The notes under the pieces were generated by a model. It had not been told where the DNA came from. It did not search any database and saw only the letters and a program-made list of their open reading frames with translations. Positions 30,858-42,510 of a stretch of 64,000 bases of DNA are shown here, in pieces. The position numbers and the translations under genes were made by a program. The DNA is taken from positions 14,981,366-15,045,365 of the forward strand of contig NC_088777.1 in the NCBI RefSeq assembly GCF_954871325.1. The letters run 5' to 3'. Within the stretch, counting starts at the first letter, position 1. Every line of letters starts with the position of its first letter. Source of the stretch: Gordionus sp. m RMFG-2023. Lineage: Eukaryota > Nematomorpha > Gordioida > Chordodea > Parachordodidae.

Positions 30858-32683
30858 GATGTGCACGGGTCTAATTTTTTTTCACGGCCCGCCGTTCACA
30901 GTGTCAAATCATCCTTTCAGGCTTGCTGCTAAAAATATTTAACCCGACGCTAACAGAATTCAATATCGTAATCATGCCCAAAAAATTGATGGTTTTTATA
31001 TGTTTTGCAAATTTCTTAAAACTTTATTGCTACTTTCACACTTTTTTGAGATACTTACCATTTTCTTTTGTTTAATTTTAATATCTGCTGCAGTTTCATC
31101 GTCTGTCAAAAACTTAGAACTTTTGAAATTTGGATCTAGAATTAAGCCTATCTTATGTTATGGCTGCATAATAAATCTTTCTTTAAAAAGAGATATTGTC
31201 CTGTTTTGGGGGGTATTAGTTAATATTGTATCTTCTGAAGGTTGACAGTTATATTAATATTTGATTCCATAAATAAATTTCATTTATAGTGGGATGAGAA
31301 TCTGCGCTCAAATTATTTAAGCAATCTTTGAATATTGAATAAAATTGTCTAATACTTATATCAATATGCCTAATCTATTTAATTCTTGTTTGTTAAACAA
31401 GTGAACGTATTTCATTATTAAGAAAATTTGCAACATGATATATATACATAGTTCTATCTAGTTATATATATCGGAAGTGTAAGCTTGGTGTATGCTCCAG
31501 ATTACTTAAAATAATGCACTATCTTTTTTACACAATTTATACTTGTAGCAATTTTATGTAAGCAATGAGCGAATATCAAAAATATAATGCGTATGACATG
31601 ATATCCTTAAATCATCTAATGAAATTATATTCATTACATTTAAAAAGCATAAGTCAATTGCATCAATTATCTCTTAGAATTATAGGTAAATATGAGAAAA
31701 TTTAAATCCTTATGATTTTAACTGATTATCATTTGAGTGCAAAGGATTAGTATATATAGTAAAGATAAATGAAAATAAAACAAAATTAAATTTATTAGCA
31801 TATTTTTTATTTCTAAACGAGAGTTGAGAGATTTTAAATTATTTTTCATTCAATTGAAATTTTATAAGACGGGGAAAAATGCAGTTTATAAAATGCGTAG
31901 TTTTCTTTGTTTTCAAAAATTATTGCTTTTTTTAATAATTAAATTAGAAAATTACAAATTTATATTCATAAAAAAGCAATTTTAAAAATTAAAATTTCCG
32001 TGACTCACGGAAAATTTATGCTTATGCCAAATCACGGCCGGAAAAAAATTTGGAAAGGCTCGTCACTCAATCACACTTATTAATTTAAATTTTATTCACA
32101 CACATTCTAGGTAATTTCACGCTTCGCGTTCACCTCTAATATCGAGTGACTAATTAAATTTAAAAAAGATTTAATATTATTAACTTGACTTATTTAACAG
32201 TATAATATTAAATTATTATTTAAATTTAAAAAAATTAGAATCACATTTATCTAAACATTTGGAAACACTTACCTATTTTTACCTCATAATATCAAAATGC
32301 CTCCATTTTTTATGTCAACATTTAGCAAAATTTTTACTTTCAATTGAATTGCATTTTTTTATTTCAATGTTTTGTAAATGTCAACATTGATAAATATTTT
32401 GTTCGAATTTTCAAAATTATTCATATATTATTTTGAATTGTTCACATATTCACTGTTATATATATAATTTTGCGAAATCATTTTAATTATTTTAGATTGG
32501 AATTAACTTGAAATATTATTATTTTAATACATAAATTAAAAAAAAAGTTTAATTAAATATATTTATAATTCATGCCTTGAAAAGTTTAGAGGAAATTGGG
32601 CCTGGCCAGCTAGATCAAAATTCGACCTTTTCCGATTGGGCGGGGGATTAAAGAAATTTAGCCTGCGCCCACTTCTAGTTTGG
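30858..32683 (-). mobile_element. old hAT copy with transposase trace
   Basis: TAGAGATGTGCACGGG at the left and, inverted at the right, TAGAAGTGGGCGCAGG form imperfect terminal repeats. On the minus strand near 31165-31085 the frame reads HKIGLILDPNFKSSKFLTDD, a fragment of the LDPRFK region found in hAT transposases. The rest is too decayed to read. The flanking duplication is not convincing. A second repeat end lies near 32020-32150, so more than one element may be involved. Confidence 0.5.
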
Positions 32684-33112
32684 ATAACGTCATGAAATCA
32701 TTGAGTTTTATTATTATTTTTTTATACGTTGGCTATAAAATATTTTTGCTCTATAAAGGTAATCAAGCTAATCCTACTTAATCTATAAGTGCATGCCTAA
32801 AAATAATTGAGGCTGGAGTTAAATTTTATTTTACTTTATCTAATATTTAAATATCTTCCCGAGAATTACAAAGTTGTAGCAATAGTAGTTTTGGGCTAAA
32901 CACTCTCCTAATCAATTTTTGAAATCGATTAAAAATAGGCAATTATATAATTATATACTCCCTGCTCTCTAAGAGGCCTACTTTCGACTCCCCTCTAATA
33001 TTTAAGAAACCCAATAAATTATAATATTACTTTACTAGACAATCTCTCAATCTTAGCGCTTGAATCTATAATCGTTTCCATATTCACCTTAACCAATCAT
33101 TCTAATTTTAAT

Positions 33113-35551
33113 CAGTGGCTCCTAAACTTTCTGAGCGAATGAAGCAGAATACCCCCTGAAAAGTACCCCCCCCCCCTCGAAAAAATGATAATTATTTTAT
33201 GACACCCATAAATTTCAAAAAAAATTTTATTGCATCAATTTTTAATATATAATATAAATAAAATGCAAAAAATATATACTTTATAAATATTATTTTTAAA
33301 TTAATAATTTAGATAAATTAGGGGAAGAGAAAGCGAATTTATAATTTCATCAATATTTAATGTTTAAATTAATTTTTTTTCATTGATAATTTGGTTAAAT
33401 TATTGAGAAATGAATCTTTCATGGTACTACGAAGTCTTGTTTTAATTAATTTAATTTTACTCATGACTCTTTCGGCAGTACATGAGGTTGTAGGAAGTGC
33501 AGCATAAATCAGACCTATTTTAAAGCTAAAAAAAATTTCTATATTTAATGATGAAAGTATATATATATATACCTCTCCTTTTTGGATTTTAATGTTTGAA
33601 GTCTAGAACTTTCAAAATCAAAAGGTAGATTTCTCTCCTTCATAAAATCTTGTGCCTTTAAAAAATCATCCAAAAATTCAGTGTTATTATCTATTAGATT
33701 AAAAAATAATTGACAATAATTTACATTATACTTCTCAAATTAATCAAGCAATCTATTGCTAATTGAATTTGATTTATTGCAAACCCTATATCCTTCGAAA
33801 TGGTTTGCAATTTTGTACAAGCCAAACTTGTTATCAACAATATTTTATTCAAAACACAAAATGATAAGATAAAATCAAATTTTTCCTTTCTAAAGGCTAT
33901 AGCATTAGCCATAGTGGAAGTGGCAGGATCTTCAGAATCCTTTAAATTTGTTATAGCTGCCCTCAAGGCATCATAAAGTAGAAAAAAATTTACAATAGCT
34001 TTATATGACGATAGCCAGCTTCTAAATAAAAAAACATTGTAAATCTAAATAAATAAGGTACTTTACCGAGTGGTATTCTTGATGCGTAGAAATCGTTGCG
34101 ATTTTTTAAGATCATTACACTAACATTTTTTGAGTACCTCATATCTTTTTACACCATTAAAATAGATATAAATCTCATCTAGTATTCCTAGAACATTTCA
34201 AAATTCTTTAATTGATTAGCATAATTGAACAATGATTAAATTTGATCGATGACAATAACACCAAATAAAAGCTGCCTTTGACGCCTCTGCTCTAATCAAG
34301 GTCTGCACACCATTGATTCTTCCATTCATGTTGAGGCGCCATTATAACTTTGCCCAACTAGAAATTCAAGGTGTAAATTCATCGAGCCAAGTTTGGATAT
34401 TATATTATGCTTTATATCGAGACCTGTGGTATTTCCCGTACAATGTATGTCAACCAGTCTTTCAACAGGCTTCGGCGTCTGACTATTTTCAATATATTTT
34501 ACTATCAAAGCTATTGCTTCTGATTTCGAAACATCATATGTGCCATCAACTATGATTGAAAAGCACCTGTTAAATGTAATTTTAGAATTTTTTTATATAT
34601 TTTTCATGGTTTCAATGAGAATATTTATGTTATTATATGATAATAGATTTGAATATTATTTCGTTTTTAATCCCTTATTTTTTTTATCCCTTTTTCATTT
34701 TTAATTTGTTGTATATACATTAGATCCATTATATTGTCTTCTTGTTGCCTGTTCCCCTAGAAGGCTTGGTTACGAGATATTAAATAATCTAAACATCTTG
34801 TTATAATACATACGATAGAACGGTTGTTATCTGTACATTCTTTCTGGGGTGTTATAAATATTATTATCGAATTTTTATTCTGAGAAAGCCTTCCATAATC
34901 GGCCATCATATGTGCCTGTGAAGGTTCATGCTGAATAATATCACGATTAATATTCTGTTATTTATCTAGACCTTCACATGTCCATTTTGTATTTGTGTGT
35001 AGACCTCCAAATAAGAGACATGTTAAGCAAAAAACTTTATTCATTTTAATACGATAAGTAATCCAATTTGTAGCAATTTTGCTATTGTCTATATTAGTTT
35101 TTCCATAAAAGCTTTCATTAAAGGATCTGTTTTTATTATTATTATCTTTGTAAATAATGTGTAGGTTGAAGAGCTCCTAATACAATACTAGATATTTATC
35201 AATTATAAATTTGTCAATCCTTTTTCCAACAATATTGATGGGATCATTTGATTCCTAAGAAAAGGGAGGGAGGGAAGATAAGATATTTAAATTAAAATAT
35301 AAATACTACTATCTATTCATATTATACTTAAAAAAATAAGTAGAAAAATTTCCGTCAATATATATTAAATTGGGGGGAGGGGGTATTATTACATTTATAA
35401 ACCAGAGATCACTTGATCATGATGATGTAACAAAACAGTAAAAGAATTAAATAATAAAAAAAATTTAAAAAATAATTAAATTTTAAAAAAAAGTAATTTA
35501 TTGAAGCAGTTGCTTAGGAACCCCCCCCCCCCCCAGTTGTAGGAGCCACTG
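33113..35551 (-). mobile_element. hAT transposon of ZMYM1/DUF4371 type, decayed
   Basis: An exact 8-bp duplication ATTTTAAT lies at 33105-33112 and 35552-35559. The ends are CAGTGGCTCC and, at the right, GGAGCCACTG, each followed inward by a C-run. Minus-strand transposase pieces run from about 34510 (GLDIKHNIISKLGSMNLHLE, then GQSYNGAST) through 33966-33721 (AITNLKDSEDPATSTM) to the hATC end near 33530-33420 (LPTTSCTAERVMSKIKLIKT). Stops and frame changes make it non-functional. The exact duplication and clear ends suggest moderate age. It lies between LEO1 and the visible CWC25 exons. Confidence 0.9.
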
Positions 35552-35770
35552 ATTTTAATATTACATTTCCCAAGATGTTCACAAGTCTATTTGATTAAAA
35601 GTAACAAAGCTACGCTAACAAACATTGAGTTTCATATTTTAAAATACCAAAAATTTTAATTTTTATACAATGAAAAAAGGTTAGAAAGACATAGATAACG
35701 GTTCAATTGTGAATTTCATTAAGGTTGGTCATTGTTTAGAAGAATCTATGTGTTGACTTTACGTTTTTAG

Positions 35771-38700
35771 GTTAGGTAAAAATTTATTAGCTATGGATTG
35801 GATGTACAATAATTCCAAAACTATCTTGGATAGGGAAGCATATCTCTTAGGAAAATCTATTGATAAAAATTTTCAAGAATTACAAAATGAAGGTTAAATT
35901 TATTACTATTTTTTTGTCAATATTATATTTACAAAAAAAGAGCTAAAGGGTGAAAATACTATTAGAGTTGATAAATTCAAGATTAAAGAAGATCCTCTAA
36001 ATCTAATTGAAATAAGAAAGTATCAGTACAAAAAAGATTTACTAAGGAATCCCATTAAACTTAAAAAGTTTAAACAAATGTTAATGGACAATGATAAAGA
36101 ATATTCATATAACATAGATAATGAAAGTTTTATATATACAAAAATAAATCAAAACTCTGTTTATATTATAGGCAAGTTAATAAGTGAAATTGATTTGAAA
36201 ATCCTTAAAAAATGGAAAAAACTGAAAAAGTCTTGTTTCTATTTCCAAAATATTGCACTTCAAGAATTTGCATCACCCTTTTTAAAAAACACTACTATAA
36301 CATTACCTACTCAAATAAACATTAATCATCCAATGAAAGATGTTGAAATTGATAACAATGAAGATGAACCTAAACATTCAGTATTTTTATATACTTATTA
36401 CAATACAAATATTGCAGATTTGTGAGCTTCACATGAATCATGTAAAAAGGTCATTTTATGTCTAATCTAGATATGCCTTTTACAAGAGGGTAGAAATTAA
36501 CTGTTTTTTAAACCCTATTTAAAATTAGTAGGGGATTTAAACCCTCTATGATGGGCATTTGGCCCCATTTTCCTCACCTTTGTCTGGGTTTATAGATTTT
36601 TATCTCGTTAATCATAATATCTAATACACATGTATAATCAAACTTAAATGTTTTACACTCATAATAAAAAAATCTTTAAATTACCCCAATCTTTAGATTT
36701 TCTTATCAAAAAAATTAGAAATATATTTTTACCAAGTTCATCCTTTGATTTTTTTTTCAGAATTTAAATGGTACTAATTTATAGAAAATAGCATAATCTT
36801 TTTGTATTTTTAAAAATAAGCCCAAAATTTAATGTATATTGAATTTTATATTATATATTATGATTTTTTCCTCATTTCGATTTTTCTCAATGCGAAAGTA
36901 ATTAAATAAGAATATAATTATTTAATGCCAGAGGGTAAATAATATTTATTAATATAAGCCTTAAAATTTTGGAAGAAATAAATATAATATTAATGTATTT
37001 GTTTAATAGGGTTCTAATTAATTTTTTCTAAATTGGTGCTAATTAAAGGGGTGCTCTAGCACCTAGCTAGTGATCCTGCAACAATCGCAAGGTTTTTAGT
37101 TTGGGTGGGCTGGTTAAAAATGTTAAACAAATTTTAATGTATGGATATGTTAATTTTTTCCCAGATTGAAAACTCAGCCAACCTCTACTACTAACCATAT
37201 TTTGCAAAGTTTGTTTATAAAATCATACCCCCTTGCTGGTTTTTGCCAGGCTTTAACTTTTTCTGAGATCTCAGTTCCAAAAAATTAGTTTTAGGATTTA
37301 TATGCTAATAAATGAACCAGTCTGGGCATCTGTTAAATATGATATAAAAATATTCTTTTAATTAGATCTTGTGATATTTACAATAATACCCTTTTAGCAA
37401 TCATTAATTAACAATTATATAACCCCAATATTCATTGGGATATTATATAATTTTAATTATATATTCTTCGTTTCAAACAGATATGTATTTATACCAAGGC
37501 TGATTGATAACTTAATTACTCATACTACAGGCTGTTACCATGACAATTTATTATAAAAAAAAAAATACTAAAGTAACAAACACAGATGTCTCGATATTGG
37601 ATATTTATTTTTCAAATACGCCATCTTACGGAAGGAATATATATATAAAAAAATAATTTAATTTTGGGATTATTTTTTATATAAAATATAAATTATTATA
37701 GGCATCAAATTATTTGGTAAATTTTTTAATAAGAAATTATTGGGTTAATTTATATCAAATGAGTAAGAAAATGAGATTTTCTGGCTATTTCAATTAAAAT
37801 TTGTTAGCATGTCAAATTTGTTCTAATTATATTAAAAACAAAATTTGGTCTCTTATAAATTATATTACCTTAAATAATGGGGAATGAAGATGCAAGCATT
37901 GGCTTTTTAACACTTTTCCAATGTTAAATAATTAATTTTTAATTAAAACTAAATTAGTTAATATTCTAATATTTATAACAGTCATGATATTTATGGAAAA
38001 AACATTAATTCATTTTAAACATGAGTTATGGCCAATAGAAAATTTAAAATGAATTCCAAGTATTTTTAAAAAAATTCATATTATTATTTTATAATATCTT
38101 CAATAATTAGCATGGACAGATAATTATTAAAAAATATAAAAACTTATAGATAGCGCTAGAATCATTTCAAGGCATTATTCATGTTTCCTCCAACATTGAC
38201 CACTTCTCTTATCAAGATACCTTCGCGTTAAAAATAAATTAGTATTAAATAAATTAATTGATAACACGATTAACAGAATAAAAATTTCGACAACTTTTTT
38301 ATTTAAAATAAAAAATATGGTAACAAATATAATTTGTACTTGCTATATAATAATAATCGACGCCCTTACTGATATAAACATAATAAATTTCAAATTATAA
38401 TAAATTTATATCATAATAAAATTAAAAATATTAATTTGTATGTCTACTGAAACTAAAATTACATCTTTATTAAAATTCAGCTCATTAAATTAACAAACGA
38501 TATATTTTAATTTTAGGAATTTTATACCTTCACTCCATTAAATCTTTGCAAATTATAATTCCAACTTTTAACACTTCCTAAACTTCTATATTTTATTTTG
38601 TATTTTATCATCGTTTTGAATTGAACGTCTTTATTTTTTTATATTTAAAAAATAATATATGTTCCTCCTTTATTATAAGGATAACATATTAGATATATAT

Positions 38701-41391
38701 TTACTTAAACAAAAAAAGAATTAAATGGAATTTTTTTTAATTTTTGAGTGTTTCAAAATTTCCGTTAAGGTGATTTTTAAGCATCTTTTTATTTGTTTTA
38801 TGTTTTCTATTTTTTCCATTTAATTAAAGGTTTTTATATGTTTTTTTCTTTTTTTCATCCCTAATTAAGGTATAAAAAGGTCACGAGCTATTGGGGGAAC
38901 TTTAATTTTTTTGATGATATGAATAATTCTAAACGTTTAACGTTTCGAAATAGTTTATATTATAAGTATAAAAACCAATATGCCTATTTCTGATTAAATA
39001 TTATAAAATTCCAATTAGCTTATATTTAATATTACATAATTATTAATCTATACAAAAATATTATCCAGTAATTTAATTATAAAGACTTGTAGAGTTGTTA
39101 AACTGCTCGTTTTGAGCCGATTTTTAAAAACGGCTAACTTAATATTTTAGACAGAAAAATATTGCCTATCCCTCAAGATTTCGACAATATATGTCTGGAC
39201 CTTTGTTCCTTATATGAGCAAAATCTTCAGGCCTGGGTAATATTTTTCTGGATAAAGTATTGAGTTAGCCGTTTTCAAAAATCGTCTCAAAACGAGTCGT
39301 TTAACAACACTAAAGACTTGTTTATATTAGAAGAGAAATCTGAACTTAATTAATAGTGGTGTGCCTGTAAACAATTTATGCCTGCAGCATTTGCTGCTTA
39401 TTCAGATATTTGCACTTGCATCAACCTCATTTTTAAATTTTAAAAAGTTATTAAAAATTGACTGGACATTTTTTTTTCTTTACTGCTCAATATTTTATAA
39501 ATGATGCCCTAATTTTTTTAAAATAAAAATAAAAATCTGCCCAGCTCAGCCCTTCCGAAAATTCAGGCAGGCTGGGAAATTTAAAAAAATATATAATTGG
39601 CCAGGCCTAACAAAAAAATTCGGGCTGGGCTTGAAAATTTGTGCAAAAATTCTTAACGGCCCAGCTTTATCGACCTCTAATAAAAATACTCATTTGATTA
39701 AGTTACTGAGTCGAGTTGGGATACGGTCTAGGAATTTATTTATACACTCTTAACTTGTCCCCGGTTTTTTTTTCCATACAAGATTCTCAGAGCCTAAAAA
39801 CCCTTTTTAAATTTAGGAGGGTTAACAGTCCTAGTTTTTTTTGTCAAATACAAATTGAATTTATAATATTTTACTTAATAGAAACAAATGGAAGTAAAAA
39901 ATAGAAATGTAAATTCTTCCAAAAAATATTTCAACAAGAACCGTTACAACCCACCCACTCAATCTCCTCTTATTCGCACAGCATATCGCCAAAAGTTATT
40001 TTATTAACAAAATATTATTTCAGAATTGTAAACTGAACCAAGATTAAGTTTAAGAAATTTTTTTTTCATTAACACAAACCCACCTATTTTTGGTTCCTTA
40101 TCTGGGTTCAGGTGGTTTAAAAAATTATTTGATTCATTTAAGAACAGATTATATATGTGAATTAGAGTTCAGCAAAAGTAGGGCCGAACCCGCCTATTTT
40201 TTTAAAAAAAATGGATTTCGAATTTGGGTCAGGCCGGCAAAATTTTTTTAAAAAAATTTCGGGCAGGGCTTGAAAAATTAGGCCCGATGCAGATCACTAA
40301 AGTTTTCATTAATTAATATTAAATATTATATATAATATTTAACCTTTCATAAATGTACCAATCAATTACCACCCAAGCTTGATGACATGATATTTCTAAT
40401 ATAATATTTTAAATTAAACCAGAGCTTAGAGTGCTCTTCAAAATAGAAAATCTTCAAAGATTTTTATCTGATGATTTTATTGAGAATGTTCAAACATATG
40501 TTTTGATCAATTTTACCTTAAAATTCCAAATCTTTTTTTGTAAGTGATTTTTTTGTGATTTTTATGTATAAAAATTTATCATGATGAAGCACAAATTTTT
40601 TTAAAAAAATCTTCTATTTTATGATCTTCCAATTAGAACAAAGTCAGAGATCCAAGCCGTGGCAAATAACGTTTTAGGTTCTGTTTATATTTAGAGTTTA
40701 AAAGCTACTTTTTTTAATTTAAGGTTGCTCATTTTTAAATGCACTATGGTTGTATTTTCTTACTAATTTCCAAACTTTTAAATTTTACCTGAACTAATCC
40801 CCTTCCCCTTTTTAAAGAAGTTTTAACGGTTAGACAATTTTGAAGAATAAAATTTTTTGAATTTTTTAAGTAAAGACAGGGAAAGAGAACGGGAAAAGGG
40901 GGTAGACCAAAAAGAACTTTTAAGACAAATGCGACTCAATGCCGAGTGGAACAAGAAAAGGAGGAAAGATATTCTGGATAAAGAGGAGAAAAGGAGCCGT
41001 ATAGAAGATAAAGTTATACGTGATGATAGTTCATCAAAAGCGGAAAATTTTGTCAGGTAATTTTTTGTTATAGTAGTACATATAAATAGCTATTTCTAAT
41101 ATACTTCATTTGGAAATAGGTCAAATTAGATAGGCTAATATTACTTTAACCAGATCCTATTAATAAATATAAAATTATTTTAGACTAAAAATGTTGTCCA
41201 AATGATTAAAGTATTTAAATAGAAAAAATTTAAATAGAATTACCATTTTTTTTACGATTTTTATATTTTGAATAAGTTAACCTATTTTATAATTCAGACC
41301 TATGTTATCGGAGATGGCGAAAATGAACACATTAGAAAGTCGCATACGTAATAATCGATCCAAAATCCACAAGAATATGACTGAAAGATGA
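35771..41391 (+). CDS. CWC25: CWC25-like spliceosome-associated protein (N-terminal exons not found)
   Basis: Visible exons are 35771-35892 (AMDWMYNNSKTILDREAYLL, GKSIDKNF), 35941 to an uncertain end (FKIKEDPLNLIEIRKYQYKK, LLRNPIKLKKFKQML), about 40871-41056 (KELLRQMRLNAEWNKKRRKD) and 41298-41391 (LSEMAKMNTLESRIRNNRSK, IHKNMTER, stop). These match CWC25 blocks: the LDWMY and LLGRPIDK block, the KIREDPL and NNPVKMKK block, and the C-terminal SLEDRVKRN block. CWC25 is a step-one splicing factor near the branch helix. Exon 35941 stays open to 36425 with an unrelated-looking 100-residue extension. Phase-2 donors at 36068, 36080 or 36176 could end it earlier, and any of these fits the next exon's phase. 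The intron to 40871 is about 4.5 kb. The expected N-terminus (a KSWHP-type motif) was not located upstream. Confidence 0.85.
36426..39089. other. CWC25 large intron, left part
   Basis: AT-rich sequence with few landmarks. Around 37068-37192 a segment bounded by TAGTGATCCTGCA and GCCAACCTCTACTA, with GGGTGGGCTGG inside, resembles the GC-rich repeat family. Nothing else is recognisable. Confidence 0.35.
39090..39312. mobile_element. hAT-type palindromic MITE, well-preserved copy (223 bp)
   Basis: An exact 8-bp duplication AAGACTTG flanks it (39082-39089 and 39313-39320). The ends are TAGAGTTGTTAAAC and GTTTAACAACACTA. Long inverted arms contain GAGCCGATTTTTAAAAACGG, and the whole unit can fold back. 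It is non-coding and lies in the CWC25 large intron. Confidence 0.92.
39490..39682. mobile_element. GC-rich dispersed element copy
   Basis: GCCCAGCTCAGCCCTTCCG, CAGGCAGGCTGGG, GGCCAGGCC and CGGGCTGGGCTTG occur in sequence, then ACGGCCCAGC and GACCTCTA. This is the same GGCC-rich style as other copies. The left boundary is unclear. Confidence 0.4.
40160..40302. mobile_element. GC-rich dispersed element copy, short
   Basis: It runs from GAGTTCAGCAAAAGTAGGG to GGCCCGATGCAGATCACTA. The right end is the reverse complement of the left end of the copy at 62128 (TAGTGATCTGCATC.GGCC), confirming one family in two orientations. Confidence 0.55.
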
Positions 41392-42329
41392 TTGATATTT
41401 CGAATTTAATATTTTCATTATTTTTTTGAAAATATTTTTGTATTAATTGACTGTAATCAATTTTAAATTAAAATATTTTTTAAAAATTTAATTGTACTGA
41501 TTTTTTTTAACATCAATTTTGTAATCAAATTTATCTCCTAAAATCGAAAGACCCCATTAGTGGCTCATTTTGAGCCGATATTTGAAAACGGTTAACTCAA
41601 TATTTCATCCAGAAAAATATTACGCAACCTGAAGATTTTGCTAATAGAAGGAAAGGTCTAGGAATATATATCGAGGCTTTGGCATTCTGGCGAAATTATT
41701 GAGATAACCGTTTTTAACGGCTCAAAACTCCGTTTAACAACACTAGACTCCATAATATTTCGACATCTCTAGCTGCCAATAAGTGATCATTTATAATGAG
41801 AAATATATACAATGAATAGAATCGTCTCATCACTGGGTTCGAGTATAAAAAAATTCAACATTATTTAATGAAAAATTCTCGCGAAAATAATTTATTAATA
41901 CATTTTAATTTATTTATTAATTGTAAAAAAATAAATTTACAATAAAAGTATTTGTTCATTTTGGGTATATTTATTTGTAGAAATTACATTTATAGCAGGG
42001 TTTTAAAATTCGGTCAGAAAGGAAGAAACGATATTTTTATTGATTCATTCTAGAAAATGTTTTGGTTTCTATGGCAGAATGTCTTTTTCGGGACGTTATT
42101 ATCATTTTCTTTCATATTTTTATCAATAGTACTATTTTCACCATAATCAATGTTTTTTTAGTTCTTCAGATCAGTATAAAATATCACATATTTACCCTTA
42201 TAATAAATTGTAGAATGACTTTGACCTCTACTCATTTTTACTCTTAATTTTGTTTTTATAAAAATAGTATTTTTGATATTCAGATTAATTTTCCTTTTCT
42301 TTTTTATCTTGATTTTATATATAAGTATA
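41392..42329. other. region between CWC25 and the Ty3/gypsy element
   Basis: It contains the MITE at 41558-41745. The remainder is AT-rich sequence without recognisable genes. Confidence 0.4.
41558..41745. mobile_element. hAT-type palindromic MITE copy
   Basis: The 8-bp duplication GACCCCAT/GACTCCAT (one mismatch) flanks it. The left end has lost the TTGTTAAAC part (TAGTGGCTCATTTTGAGCCG). The right end is CGTTTAACAACACTA. Same family as 39090-39312. Confidence 0.85.
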
Positions 42330-42498
42330 TGTAATAGAAACAATTAGCCTCAAAGGCAATTAAATATATGATGAATTTTAAATATATATATTATTAATTG
42401 TGTACGACGATTAATTGTTTGTTTTGTAAAATATATATATACTGCGGTACAAAAGGTAAAAAGTTGTTAAATTTATAATAAAAATTGATTTCATCACA
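42330..42498 (+). repeat. left LTR (169 bp)
   Basis: Begins TG and ends CA. Compared with the right LTR it has one 18-bp length difference and is otherwise almost identical. Confidence 0.93.
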
Positions 42499-42499
42499 A

Positions 42500-42510
42500 T
42501 GGCGCAGTCG
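42500..42510 (+). other. primer binding site, probably tRNA-Ser
   Basis: TGGCGCAGTCG starts one base after the left LTR. It would pair with a tRNA 3' end CGACTGCGCCA, as expected for some serine tRNAs; the tRNA assignment is inferred. Confidence 0.6.

Noticed and set aside
31000-31245. 81-codon plus-strand ORF with hydrophobic stretch
   Set aside because: The opposite strand carries a hAT transposase fragment; this frame is its shadow.
34313-34555. 80-codon plus-strand ORF
   Set aside because: Shadow of the minus-strand ZMYM1-type hAT transposase.
35516-35535. C-runs and G-runs (also near 21262, 29043, 33166, 47155) as regulatory G-quadruplexes
   Set aside because: Single homopolymer tracts, several of them at transposon ends; nothing links them to gene control.
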